Source: Gryllotalpicola protaetiae
GTDB taxonomy: Bacteria; Actinomycetota; Actinomycetes; Actinomycetales; Microbacteriaceae
Length of the DNA: 64,000 bases
Direction: 5' to 3'
Assembly (NCBI RefSeq): GCF_003627055.1
Contig: NZ_CP032624.1
Location: 2,418,001-2,482,000 of the forward strand
Program-made: the position numbers and the translations under genes
In this document: piece by piece, positions 19,222-27,433 of the stretch
Layout of the letters: each line of letters starts with the position of its first letter
Position numbering within the stretch: the stretch's first letter is position 1
The notes under the pieces: model-generated
Databases searched by the model: none
What the model saw: the letters and a program-made list of their open reading frames with translations, nothing else
What the model was told of the DNA's origin: nothing

Positions 19222-20787
19222 GTGACAGAGCGTGAAGAACACGACCGGGTCGCGTCGCTGATCTATCTCGCATTGTCTGAGAACCGGCACGACGACGCCG
19301 TCGACATCGCCGAGGCCAACTGGCCGGTGCTCATCAGCAACAATGTGGCCGTGCTGCGCGCGGTCGCCGATCAGCTGTCACCCGCTGAGCTCGCGAGCCG
19401 ACCGGCGTGGGATCGCATTCGCCGGTACCTCGGCTTCGTCATGCTCGATTCGTCGCTGCGCCCCGGCGCCTACGTCGAGACGGCGCTGCCCCACCCCCCG
19501 CGCTCCCTCGCAGACACGTTGCTGACGCTCACCACGCGCGGCATCGCGGCGCGCACCGCCGGCCGCTTTGGAGAGGCGGTGCAGCTTGCGCGCACTGCTC
19601 TCGAGCGGCTCGCCGAGGCGCGTGAGCCGGAGCGCGACGCGGTGCAGCATCGCTTGGCCGACGGCTACCTGCAGTGGGGGCTGTCGTTCGAGTTCGCGGT
19701 GCTCGAGACCGAGGCTCTCAGCACGCTCGAGCGCGCCTACGAGCTCGGGATCGCGTTCGAGAACACGCGAGCTGCGGCGGATGCCGCGGGCGAGATCGCC
19801 TGGATCCACACGCTCGGCGGCGGTGGCGTCCACGCAGACCGGTGGGTCGAGCGCGCACAGGCGCTGGTGGCGTCGAGTCGCTCGTCACAGGCGTGGCGCC
19901 GCACCGACATGATCGCGGCGGCGGTGCGCCTGGCCGACCGACTTCAGCCCGACGCGGCGCTCGAGATGCTGGCGCAGCGGCCGGACGGGTCGGTCGACGA
20001 GCACCGCCTGATCGCCCTCGCGCAGACGGCGATCTTTCGACTCTCGGCGGGGCGCTCGAGCACCACGGTGCTGCTGTCCGAGCTTCAGCGCGCGCAGGCG
20101 TCGGATTCTCAGCTGTTCGTCGAGGGCAACCACAACGTCACGACGTTCGGCTACATCGAGGCCCTCGTCCACCTGTACGCCGACCGGCCCGACCGCTCGA
20201 TCGATCTGCTCACCCAGCTTCAGGGCGTCGAGCGAGGGGCCTGGGCGCTCGGCGTGCGGGCGGCGGCCGAGCTCGCCGTCGGCAACGACGCGCTGGCGCA
20301 GCGCGACGCAGACACCGTCATCTCGGAGTACCCGAAGTGGCCCCGCCAGCTGATTCCCGCCCTGCTCGTGAAGGCGGCCGTGGCACTGCAGGCCGGCGAG
20401 ACGACGACCGCGGTGTCAGCGTTCACGGACGCCTGCCTTCTCGCCATCGACAACTCGCTCGTCTCGTCGCTCGTCGTGATTCCGCATGCCGACTTCGCGC
20501 AGCTGCTGCAGCTCGCGGGCGAGCGGCTCAGCGATCCTCAGCTCGACGGGATGGCCCGCATGCCGCTGATGTTCGCGCCGGCGCGGCGCACCGCGGTGAA
20601 GCTGTCGCCCCGCGAGCTCAGCGTGCTGCGCGAGCTCGCGTACGGCGGGTCGCTGGCCGAGGTGGCGGCGCGTCTGCACCTGTCGGTGAACACCTTGAAG
20701 GTGCACAACCAGGCGATCTACCGCAAGCTCGGGGTCGACGGCCGCGAGCAGGCGGTCACGCTCGCTCGCGACCGCGGGCTGATCTAG
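19222..20787 (+). CDS. LuxR-family (NarL-type HTH) transcriptional regulator with TPR-like body
   Basis: Probable transcription activator. 521 aa: residues 1-440 are all-helical with repeated Ala/Leu/Arg-rich segments resembling tetratricopeptide repeats as in MalT/LAL-type regulators, but without their N-terminal ATPase. The C-terminal 65 residues are a LuxR HTH (LSPRELSVLRELAYGGSLAEVAARLHLSVNTLKVHNQAIYRKLGV). GTG 19222 has a strong AAGGAGGG 8 nt upstream. TATCCT at 19193-19198 is the likely -10. It converges on the SipW operon with 13 bp between stops, so it is a candidate regulator of that operon by position only. Confidence 0.85.
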   Translation: MTEREEHDRVASLIYLALSENRHDDAVDIAEANWPVLISNNVAVLRAVADQLSPAELASRPAWDRIRRYLGFVMLDSSLRPGAYVETALPHPPRSLADTLLTLTTRGIAARTAGRFGEAVQLARTALERLAEAREPERDAVQHRLADGYLQWGLSFEFAVLETEALSTLERAYELGIAFENTRAAADAAGEIAWIHTLGGGGVHADRWVERAQALVASSRSSQAWRRTDMIAAAVRLADRLQPDAALEMLAQRPDGSVDEHRLIALAQTAIFRLSAGRSSTTVLLSELQRAQASDSQLFVEGNHNVTTFGYIEALVHLYADRPDRSIDLLTQLQGVERGAWALGVRAAAELAVGNDALAQRDADTVISEYPKWPRQLIPALLVKAAVALQAGETTTAVSAFTDACLLAIDNSLVSSLVVIPHADFAQLLQLAGERLSDPQLDGMARMPLMFAPARRTAVKLSPRELSVLRELAYGGSLAEVAARLHLSVNTLKVHNQAIYRKLGVDGREQAVTLARDRGLI

Positions 20788-20800
20788 GTTTCGGCGAGGG

Positions 20801-21442
20801 CTAGGCGGATTCCGCGCTCTGGCGTTCCTTCGCCCGCTTGCGCCTGCGGTCGATGAGGCCGGACACAACGTTCCACAGGGCATACCCGATCAGCAGGGCG
20901 GCGGCGGCGGGAATCATCCAGCCGCGGTGCACGCCGCTGACCGCCGAGTTCACCCACCCCATGAGCGGAACCGAGTACCAGAGCTTCGCAACCACCTGCT
21001 TCGACTGCACGGGCGCGTCGGCCGTGTTGTTCGCGTCGCCCTTGACGGTGAACACGCGGCTGCCGTCAGTGCCCGAGGTGATCGCGATCACGCGGTGCGA
21101 GATGACGGTGGATGCGTCGTTTGGGTTCGGCTCATACGTGACGACGTCGCCGATACGGATGTCCGCCGGCTTCACCGGCCGCACGACGAGCAGTGTGCCC
21201 GGCGGCAGATGAGGCCGCATTGACCCGGTCAGCACGGTGAGCGGAGTCGCTCCTGTCGCGTGCGGAATGATGACGGTCACGGCGGCGATGCCGATGATGA
21301 TGGCAAGGATGCCGGCGCTGATCCCGGTCCCGAGCGCGCGCCAGAATCCGCCGCGCTTTGCGGCGGGCGTAGTGGCGTCGTTCGTTGTGACCTCGACCGA
21401 TGCTGTGACGATGGTCATGCGGTCGTCCTCTCGCACGCTCAT
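20801..21442 (-). CDS. sipW: SipW-type (ER-type) signal peptidase I
   Basis: Membrane protease that removes signal peptides from a few dedicated substrates rather than from general secretory proteins. 213 aa: TM segment about 40-60, catalytic Ser74 in VLTGSMRPHLPPG, and His116 in VISHRVIAI replacing the Lys of ordinary bacterial enzymes, the ER-type dyad. GDANNTADAPV (135-145) is the SipW family box. A second TM (about 175-195) and a very basic tail RRRKRAKERQ follow. ATG 21442 overlaps the upstream gene's stop (ATGA); an ATG at 21418 is possible. Last gene of the operon; its likely substrates are the three upstream products. Confidence 0.9.
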   Translation of the reverse strand: MSVREDDRMTIVTASVEVTTNDATTPAAKRGGFWRALGTGISAGILAIIIGIAAVTVIIPHATGATPLTVLTGSMRPHLPPGTLLVVRPVKPADIRIGDVVTYEPNPNDASTVISHRVIAITSGTDGSRVFTVKGDANNTADAPVQSKQVVAKLWYSVPLMGWVNSAVSGVHRGWMIPAAAALLIGYALWNVVSGLIDRRRKRAKERQSAESA

Positions 21443-23022
21443 GGTGCCGGCAGGGGGATTCTGGCGGTGAGCACCACCGTCATCCCGTTCGTGATCTCGA
21501 GCGGCGTGTGCTGCTGTGCGATCGACCAGTTCAGAGTTCCATCCGAGCCCAGGGTCGCCGGGGCCTGGTCGGTCGACAAGTCGGAGCCGTACGCCTTCCA
21601 GTTGTAGGCGCTTGCGCTCGCCAGTGATTGTTGTTGGGCACTGCTCAGTCCGCTGTTTGCGAGCAGGCCTTTCCAGTCGATGGAGAACGAGTAGCCGATG
21701 TAGAAGTGGGGATACAGACCCGTGAGCTTCACGTAGAGGCACACCACTGCGCCGTTGCCGCCCGCAGGGATGGATGAGGTGAGCAGGCCGCTGCCAGCGG
21801 GCATTGCCGGGTTCTGCGTCAGGTCCTTCGTAGGGTCGGCATTCTGGTCAGGGCACCCGGCCAGAACAGGCTGGGCGACCGAGAAGGTACCTGCGCCGGG
21901 ATTGAGCGACTGGGGGGTGTTGCCAATGTTGAGGCAGAGGTGCACCTGCGTGGTCAGTGGCGGCTGGCCTGGGGGTGGCGCTGGGATGGGCGTGTTCCAC
22001 ACATAGCTGTTGAAGCCGTCGGAGCCTTTGGCGTCGTTCCACACCTGCTGGTTGAAGGTGGTCGCTGAGCCCTTGTGGATCCCGCCGATCGTGTAGACGC
22101 CGACGCCGGATTGCGGCTTCGCGAGAATCCTCGCGGTCTGGTAGCTCGATTGTGCGAACATTGCGTCGGTCAGAGCGGTTCTGTTGAACGGGGCGACCGA
22201 GTTGTCGAGCTGGAAGCTCCAGTCGCCGCTCGCAGTGGTCTGCCCGGTGACGGTGATGACCATGCAGGTGTATTGCTGATTCTTGATCGTTCCGGTCGTC
22301 GAATCGATGTTCGTCGTCGCCGTGGTTCCCCAATCGGGGTCCTTCTGCGGCATCGTGATGCTCACGTCCGAGAGGTTCGACCCAGACGGCAATGAGACGC
22401 CGACTTGCCCTGGCGTCACCGTCTGCGGATCGGTGGATGCAAGAGTGGCCAGCGTGAAGCTCGCGGCCGCAACCGCGCCGGTCGAGAAGTTGTAATCGTT
22501 TCCCGTGACGGTCACGACTGGGGAGAGCGTCAGGCTCGGATTGCTGTTGGCGTCAGTGGCCGAGATGCTGGACTGAATGCAGTAGCTCGCGTCGGCCGCT
22601 GCTGCGAGCGCACTCTGGTTGGCGAGCCAGTTGGGCATTGTCGCCCACGTCGCGGAGATCACTCCCGTCGACGGCATGCTGGCACAGGACCCTGGCCATA
22701 TTTTCACGGAGACCTTGGACGCGAGGGTCTGCGAGCCGTTGCCGCCGGGAATCGCCGTCGACGCCGTGAGGGTGCGCAGCGGCAGGGTCGACGAGTTGTG
22801 CACGGTGACCTGTGCCGACGAGGTGAGGATGCCGCTGGATGAGTAGTTTGCAGAGAGCTTGTCGAATCCGCTCAGCGTCAATCCGACGTTGCCGGCGCTG
22901 ATGCTGGCGTTCACGGTGTCGCCGCTCGTCCATTGGGCGACGGCGCTGCTCGCCACACCGACGAGCGCGGCCACCATCGCGGCGGCGGCCGCGATCATGA
23001 CGCGTCGACGCAGTCGGATCAT
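21439..23022 (-). CDS. Large exported protein with SipW-type signal peptide
   Basis: 527 aa, function unknown. The N-terminus RLRRRVMIAAAAAMVAALVG is a signal peptide ending in SSAVAQWTSG; the aromatic residue just after the cleavage region is shared with the two smaller proteins of the operon and marks SipW-cognate signals. The body is Ser/Thr/Gly-rich and beta-predicted, with at least four well-spaced cysteine pairs' worth of Cys (PGSCASM, YCIQS, YTCMV, HLCLN, AGCPD, VVCLY). There is no C-terminal membrane anchor or LPXTG-like signal. The frame is open upstream into another gene; ATG 23022 is chosen because it starts the signal peptide and overlaps the preceding stop (ATGA). It could be a tip or anchoring component for a TasA-like fibre (inference). 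Confidence 0.85.
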   Translation of the reverse strand: MIRLRRRVMIAAAAAMVAALVGVASSAVAQWTSGDTVNASISAGNVGLTLSGFDKLSANYSSSGILTSSAQVTVHNSSTLPLRTLTASTAIPGGNGSQTLASKVSVKIWPGSCASMPSTGVISATWATMPNWLANQSALAAAADASYCIQSSISATDANSNPSLTLSPVVTVTGNDYNFSTGAVAAASFTLATLASTDPQTVTPGQVGVSLPSGSNLSDVSITMPQKDPDWGTTATTNIDSTTGTIKNQQYTCMVITVTGQTTASGDWSFQLDNSVAPFNRTALTDAMFAQSSYQTARILAKPQSGVGVYTIGGIHKGSATTFNQQVWNDAKGSDGFNSYVWNTPIPAPPPGQPPLTTQVHLCLNIGNTPQSLNPGAGTFSVAQPVLAGCPDQNADPTKDLTQNPAMPAGSGLLTSSIPAGGNGAVVCLYVKLTGLYPHFYIGYSFSIDWKGLLANSGLSSAQQQSLASASAYNWKAYGSDLSTDQAPATLGSDGTLNWSIAQQHTPLEITNGMTVVLTARIPLPAP

Positions 23023-23621
23023 GATGCTGCCTGCGTTCCGGTGAGGGTCAAAGTGAAAGGGGCCGTTTGGCCCTGGGCCGCGTTCGGCGCCGTCGCCGGC
23101 AGAGTGAGCAGCAGGCAGAGGCTCTGTGTCGCCCCCGCGGCCACATGCGTGATGTCGATGGGGGCAGGCGAGGCGAGCGGAGTGTTCGCGGTCCCCGAAG
23201 CGCTCGAACAGCTCGCCTCGGTGGGCACCGCGACCACGCCGGCTGACAGCGCGTTGGTCAGGTCGTTCGCCTGCGTTGAAAGAGTGATCGTCGCACTCAA
23301 GGTGACCGGTGTTGTTCCGGTGTTCTTCACCGTGAATGAGGATGCGGCGGTGTCGCCGGGGCCGATCGCGTTTGAGACTGGTCCAAGGGCGTAGCTTGAC
23401 GCGAAGGTCGGGTTTGCGCCTTTGCCCACCACGATGGTCGTCGAGCCGGTTGTGATCGTCGCGCCCGAAACGGTCGCCGAGGAATTCCAGGCTGCATAAG
23501 TGCCACCAGTGCCAGCGAACCCGACGATTATGCCGGTCGAGACCAGTGCAATGAACCAAAGGGTCGGCAGCAGGCGGCGGCGGGTACGTCGTGCGCCTGC
23601 ATCGCTTTGCTTTACTGCCAT
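23019..23621 (-). CDS. TasA-like exported protein with SipW-dependent signal peptide
   Basis: 200 aa. A basic start (ARRTRRR) precedes a hydrophobic segment (about 17-38), then GGTYAAWNSSATVSGATI, the typical SipW-cognate cleavage context. The mature part is Thr/Ala/Ser-rich with the TasA/camelysin-like pattern (GPGDTAASSFTVKNTGTTPVTL) and two cysteines (ASCSS, QSLCLLL). It is probably a secreted structural protein. Its stop overlaps the next gene start. It is separated from the upstream gene by two strong hairpins, so its level is likely lower than that of the first gene. Confidence 0.87.
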   Translation of the reverse strand: MAVKQSDAGARRTRRRLLPTLWFIALVSTGIIVGFAGTGGTYAAWNSSATVSGATITTGSTTIVVGKGANPTFASSYALGPVSNAIGPGDTAASSFTVKNTGTTPVTLSATITLSTQANDLTNALSAGVVAVPTEASCSSASGTANTPLASPAPIDITHVAAGATQSLCLLLTLPATAPNAAQGQTAPFTLTLTGTQAAS

Positions 23622-23654
23622 CGCCCGTCCTGATGACGATTTGAAAAGAGAAGG

Positions 23655-23684
23655 GGTGCCGGACCGGAATCTCGGTCCGGCACC
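23655..23684 (-). terminator. Hairpin 2 between first and second genes of the SipW operon
   Basis: GGTGCCGGACCG and CGGTCCGGCACC form a perfect 12-bp stem with a 6-nt loop. No T-run follows on the minus strand, so it may be an attenuator or RNA-stability element rather than a full terminator. Confidence 0.55.
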
Positions 23685-23703
23685 AGGTAGTACCGAGTGC
23701 GCT

Positions 23704-23742
23704 ACCCGAACCGAATACCGCGGAGCCGTATTCGGTTCGGGT
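23704..23742 (-). terminator. Hairpin 1 after the first gene of the SipW operon
   Basis: ACCCGAACCGAATAC and GTATTCGGTTCGGGT form a perfect 15-bp stem with a 9-nt loop, 11 bp downstream of the first gene's stop. The lack of a T-run suggests partial termination or protection of the upstream message 3' end. Confidence 0.6.
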
Positions 23743-23753
23743 GGGCCATATCG

Positions 23754-24323
23754 CTAGGCGGTCTTCTCGATCTGCGTCAGCGTGATGTCAATCGGGTTGA
23801 GGCTGATGCTGGCCCCCTGGCCGTCTGCAAGCGTGTTCTCGGTGTCATCGCCGAACGGGAAGTCCACCTCGATGACCACGGTGGCAATGATGTCGCTGCC
23901 GGTCGCATCGAACGAGTAGACCCCGTTGTCATCGGTGATGCCGGTTCCGGTGACCTTAAGGACGGAGGCGGTCACAGTGCCGGTGGCGCCCTTGTTCCCG
24001 AGGGTCGCTCCGAGCGTGGTGGGATCGACGCCGATCTTCGCAGCGAGGTTGTCGCCGGTCGCGGCGATCGTCGCGGTCGCCTTGTAGTAGAGGGTGTCGC
24101 CCGGGACAGCATGGAAGTTGGCGGTGTCGACCCCGCTGGTCAATGAGCTGTCGCTGTACCAGCCGTCGGCCGTCGCAGCGTCGATGGAGAGGTGGCCGGT
24201 CTGAACGCCGGTCCCCGGTGTTGCGGTTTTGCTGCTGTTCCACGCGGCGAAGGTGCCCGCCCCGCCGAGGAGCAGAGCGATACCTGCGGCGCCCGCGACG
24301 GCGCCCTTGATGAGCTTGTTCAT
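23754..24323 (-). CDS. Alternate-signal exported protein (TasA-like, RER_14450-type)
   Basis: First gene of the operon. 189 aa: MNKLIKGAVAGAAGIALLLG is a short signal peptide ending GTFAAWNSSKTATPG, the SipW-cognate type. The mature domain is Thr/Asp/Gly-rich and beta-predicted (PGDTLYYKATATIAATGDNLAAKI), matching what I recall of the family named alternate signal-mediated exported protein, RER_14450 family. No cysteines in the mature part and no anchor. It resembles TasA in being small, Cys-free and encoded with its own SipW, so a self-assembling fibre subunit is a reasonable guess. ATG 24323 has AGGAAAG upstream at a long spacing. Confidence 0.87.
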   Translation of the reverse strand: MNKLIKGAVAGAAGIALLLGGAGTFAAWNSSKTATPGTGVQTGHLSIDAATADGWYSDSSLTSGVDTANFHAVPGDTLYYKATATIAATGDNLAAKIGVDPTTLGATLGNKGATGTVTASVLKVTGTGITDDNGVYSFDATGSDIIATVVIEVDFPFGDDTENTLADGQGASISLNPIDITLTQIEKTA

Positions 24324-24852
24324 GGTTCGGGTGTGCTTTCCTGTTCGGAATCCGCGTCCGAGCGCGCGAAAGCGCAGCGGTCTGGCCGCGGAGTATTGGG
24401 TCGGGTCCCGCCGCGCGCGTACCCGGGCCTTCGGGTGGCCCAGGTCCGGTGCACTCGTGCGTTCGGGTTGCGTGAGTGCTGCGCGACTTCCGAAAGAATC
24501 TCAGCGCGAGACTGATCGGTCTGCCCTGGTTGCACGAAATAATCCCGTCACTAATCCCGGCGAGCCGGAAATTACCCCTGCTCGCGTGACGACCTCGAGC
24601 CCCGGCAACTGAACCGGTTCACTAATCGCAACGACGAATGCATCGATCCGGCGGGGTGATCGCCGTGCACAAAAGCGGAAATGTTGGCGCCGCGGGCGCC
24701 GCTGTGGCGTTTCCGGGGCCATATTGAGCAGAGTTGCCGCTTTTGTGAGAGCCCCCGGCCGCGACCTGCGGCCAGCGTCTGCCCCACAACCCAGCGCCGC
24801 GCCACACACTGCCCTCCACGTTGCGGCCTCCCGAGCGTAGGCTCGAATCGAT
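24324..24852. promoter_or_regulatory. Structured 529-bp divergent intergenic region
   Basis: No gene supported. It lies between the divergent SipW operon and fgd and has AT-richer patches. Visible elements: TAATCCC direct repeats at 24540-24546 and 24552-24558 (12-bp period) with another TAATC at 24623; the 12-bp perfect palindrome TGAACCGGTTCA at 24610-24621; 11-bp inverted repeats CACAAAAGCGG (24668-24678) and CCGCTTTTGTG (24737-24747) flanking an inner GGCGCC-GCG-GGCGCC stem (24686-24700); and TAGGCT (24838-24843), a -10 giving fgd a leader of only about 3 nt. The operon promoter must lie here but I cannot place it. Confidence 0.5.
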
Positions 24853-25869
24853 ATGACTCTGAAGCTGGGTTACAAGGCATCTGCTGAGCAGTTCGGTGCG
24901 CGCGAACTGGTTGAGCTCACCGTCGAGGCTGAGGCGCACGGCATGGAGAGTGCGTTCATCTCCGATCACTTCCAGCCGTGGCGGCACGAGGGCGGTCATG
25001 CCCCCTTCGCGCTGACTTGGCTGGCCGCGGCCGGCGAGCGCACCAGCACGATCACCCTCGGCACGAGCGTGATGACCCCGCACTACCGATACAACCCGGC
25101 GGTGATCGCGCAGGCGTTCGGCAGCCTCGGCGTCCTCTACCCGGGCCGCATCATCCTCGGTGTCGGCACCGGCGAGGCGCTCAACGAGGTGGCGACCGGC
25201 TGGCAGGGCGCCGGCGAGCAGGGCTGGCCCGACTTCAAGGAACGGTTCGCGCGCCTGCGGGAATCAGTCCGCCTGATCCGCGCGCTGTGGAACGGCGAGC
25301 GCGTGAGCTTCGAGGGGGAGTACTACTCGACCCACGACGCGAGCATCTACGACAAGCCCGAGGCGCCGATCCCGGTGTACATCGCGGCCGGCGGCCCGAC
25401 GGTGGCCCGCTACGTGGGCCGCGCCGCCGACGGTTTCATCTGCACCAGCGGCAAGGGCCGGGCTCTCTATGAAGACGAGCTTGTGCCGGCGGTTGCCGAA
25501 GGCGCAGAGGCGGCGAACAGGCAGGCATCCGCCATCGATCACACCATCGAGATCAAGCTGAGCTACGACCGCGACGCCGAACTGGCGCTCGAGAACACGC
25601 GCTTCTGGGCCCCGCTGTCGCTCAGCAAAGAGCAGAAGCACGACATCAAGGACCCGGTCGAGATGGAGAAGGCGGCGGATGCCTTGCCGATCGAGCAGGT
25701 CGCGCAGCGCTGGATCGTGGGCAGCGACCCCGAGAAGGTCGTCTCAGACATCAAGCAGTACGTCGACTGGGGCTTCACCCACCTCGTCTTCCACGCCCCC
25801 GGCCACGACCAGCGCCGCTTCCTGACCCAGTTCGAAGAAGACCTCGCGCCGCTCCTGCGCGCTCTCTGA
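24853..25869 (+). CDS. fgd: F420-dependent glucose-6-phosphate dehydrogenase
   Basis: Oxidises glucose-6-phosphate to 6-phosphogluconolactone and reduces coenzyme F420 (cytosol), the main source of F420H2 in mycobacteria and relatives. 338 aa, closely collinear with Mycobacterium tuberculosis Fgd1: [77 protein letters not shown] and [15 protein letters not shown]. Substrate- and F420-binding segments appear intact. The organism must therefore make F420; no F420 biosynthesis gene is in the window. Confidence 0.95.
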   Translation: MTLKLGYKASAEQFGARELVELTVEAEAHGMESAFISDHFQPWRHEGGHAPFALTWLAAAGERTSTITLGTSVMTPHYRYNPAVIAQAFGSLGVLYPGRIILGVGTGEALNEVATGWQGAGEQGWPDFKERFARLRESVRLIRALWNGERVSFEGEYYSTHDASIYDKPEAPIPVYIAAGGPTVARYVGRAADGFICTSGKGRALYEDELVPAVAEGAEAANRQASAIDHTIEIKLSYDRDAELALENTRFWAPLSLSKEQKHDIKDPVEMEKAADALPIEQVAQRWIVGSDPEKVVSDIKQYVDWGFTHLVFHAPGHDQRRFLTQFEEDLAPLLRAL

Positions 25870-26119
25870 ACGGTCACAGGTGGCCCCATACGCGACCAAC
25901 GGGGAAGGCTGAGACACCCGAAGTCTGAACGCCTCCTGATTAGTTCCCCGATGCCGGCTGCAAGAACGGCGGTTTGGGACGAAAGACCGACGCCTCTGGC
26001 GAGCGGAGTATGTCTCAATTAAAGAGGGCGCCGCGACCCGACTCGGCCCACACCCGCGTGGCGTCTCTTCTTCGCCCGATTCGTGCCTGCCCGGCACACG
26101 CATACCCATTGGGGGCCCC

Positions 26120-27433
26120 ATGCTTCCCGCACTCGACCACACCGCCGCCCGGCACCTCGACACCGAGTTCGAGAACGCCGCCCGCTGGGGCGCCCTCGGC
26201 CCCGTCGTGCTGTTCATCGTGGGGACCCGGCCCGAAGCGATCAAGATGCTTCCCGTCATCACGGCGTTCCGCGAGCGCCGCCGCTCTCGCGTCGTCGTGG
26301 TCTCGACCGGCCAGCACGCGGGGCTGGTGCGTGAGGTGCTCGCGCTCGGTGGCATCCGCCCTGACGTCGAGTTCCCCGAGCTCGCAACCGGTCGCACGCT
26401 CAACGCGATGTTCGCCCACGTGACGAAATGCATGGACGACTACCTGCGCACGACCTTCCCGAGCGAGCCGGGTCACCCGGATTTTCCCGTGGCTGCGCTG
26501 GTCCACGGCGACACCACGAGCGCGGCCGCCGCGGCGCTCGCCTGTTTTCAGTCCCACATCCCGATCGGTCACGTCGAGGCGGGTCTGCGCACCGGCGACA
26601 CCCTCTCCCCGTTCCCCGAAGAGCTCAACCGTCAGCTGATCGCCCGCATCGCGACGGCGCACTTCGCGCCGACGGCGGTGAACTTCGAGAACCTCGTCCG
26701 CGAGGGTGTCCCGATGTCGCGCATCTTCGTCACGGGCAATACCGCGATCGACGCGCTGCTGTCCGTCGCGGCGCTGCGCACTCCGTACTCCGACCCGCGT
26801 CTTGAGGAGCTCGACGCCACCGCGACCGGGCCGATCGTCGTCGTGACCGCCCACCGGCGCGAGAGCTGGGGCGACGGCCTGCGCAGCATCGCCACCGGTG
26901 TCCGTGAGCTCGCCGAGCTCTATCCGCATGCCCGCATCGTCGTTCCCCTGCACCCGAACCCGAGCGTGCGGGCGACGCTCAGCGAGATCCTCGCAGGCAT
27001 CCCCAATGTCCTCCTCACCGAACCGCTCGAATACGCGCAGTTCGCGCGCCTGCTCGGCCGCGCCACGGTGGTCGTCACCGACTCGGGCGGAATCCAGGAG
27101 GAAGCGCCGGCGCTCGGCGTGCCGGTGATCGTCACGCGTGAGACCACCGAGCGCACCGAGGGCATCGATGCGGGCACGCTCGAATTGGTGGGCACGGATG
27201 CCGCGCGGATCGTCGCCGCCGTGCGGCGCCTGCTCGACGATGCTGACGAGTACAGGTACCGCAGCACCCGCGCGAACCCGTATGGCGACGGTCATGCTGC
27301 CGAGCGCATCGCCCTCGCCAGCGAGCACATCGTGTTCGGAACCGAGCTGCCGCAGCCGTTCCAGCTGACCCTCGACCGCGGCCGGGTGCTTCGCAGCGTC
27401 GGCCGGGCAGACGGCACGAGGCATGCGGCGTGA
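26120..27433 (+). CDS. wecB: UDP-N-acetylglucosamine 2-epimerase (non-hydrolysing)
   Basis: Interconverts UDP-GlcNAc and UDP-ManNAc, a precursor for wall teichoic acids and polysaccharides (cytosol). 437 aa, with a 25-30-residue N-terminal extension before the core VLFIVGTRPEAIKMLPVI. Family motifs: HGDTTSAAAAAL, GHVEAGLRTGD, PFPEELNRQL, VTAHRRESWG and VTDSGGIQEEAPALG. No good Shine-Dalgarno precedes ATG 26120, so an internal start closer to the core is possible. It overlaps the next gene by 4 bp (GTGA), forming a pair. The preceding 250-bp gap (25870-26119) shows AT-richer patches but no site I can name. Confidence 0.93.
   Translation: MLPALDHTAARHLDTEFENAARWGALGPVVLFIVGTRPEAIKMLPVITAFRERRRSRVVVVSTGQHAGLVREVLALGGIRPDVEFPELATGRTLNAMFAHVTKCMDDYLRTTFPSEPGHPDFPVAALVHGDTTSAAAAALACFQSHIPIGHVEAGLRTGDTLSPFPEELNRQLIARIATAHFAPTAVNFENLVREGVPMSRIFVTGNTAIDALLSVAALRTPYSDPRLEELDATATGPIVVVTAHRRESWGDGLRSIATGVRELAELYPHARIVVPLHPNPSVRATLSEILAGIPNVLLTEPLEYAQFARLLGRATVVVTDSGGIQEEAPALGVPVIVTRETTERTEGIDAGTLELVGTDAARIVAAVRRLLDDADEYRYRSTRANPYGDGHAAERIALASEHIVFGTELPQPFQLTLDRGRVLRSVGRADGTRHAA

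Noticed and set aside
23023-23559. Upstream extension of the 527-aa exported-protein frame
   Set aside because: It overlaps the TasA-like gene in another frame; the signal peptide begins at ATG 23022 with an ATGA overlap.
24324-24535. 71-aa minus-strand frame before the SipW operon
   Set aside because: Arg/Pro/Thr-rich, no ribosome site and no similarity; regarded as intergenic.
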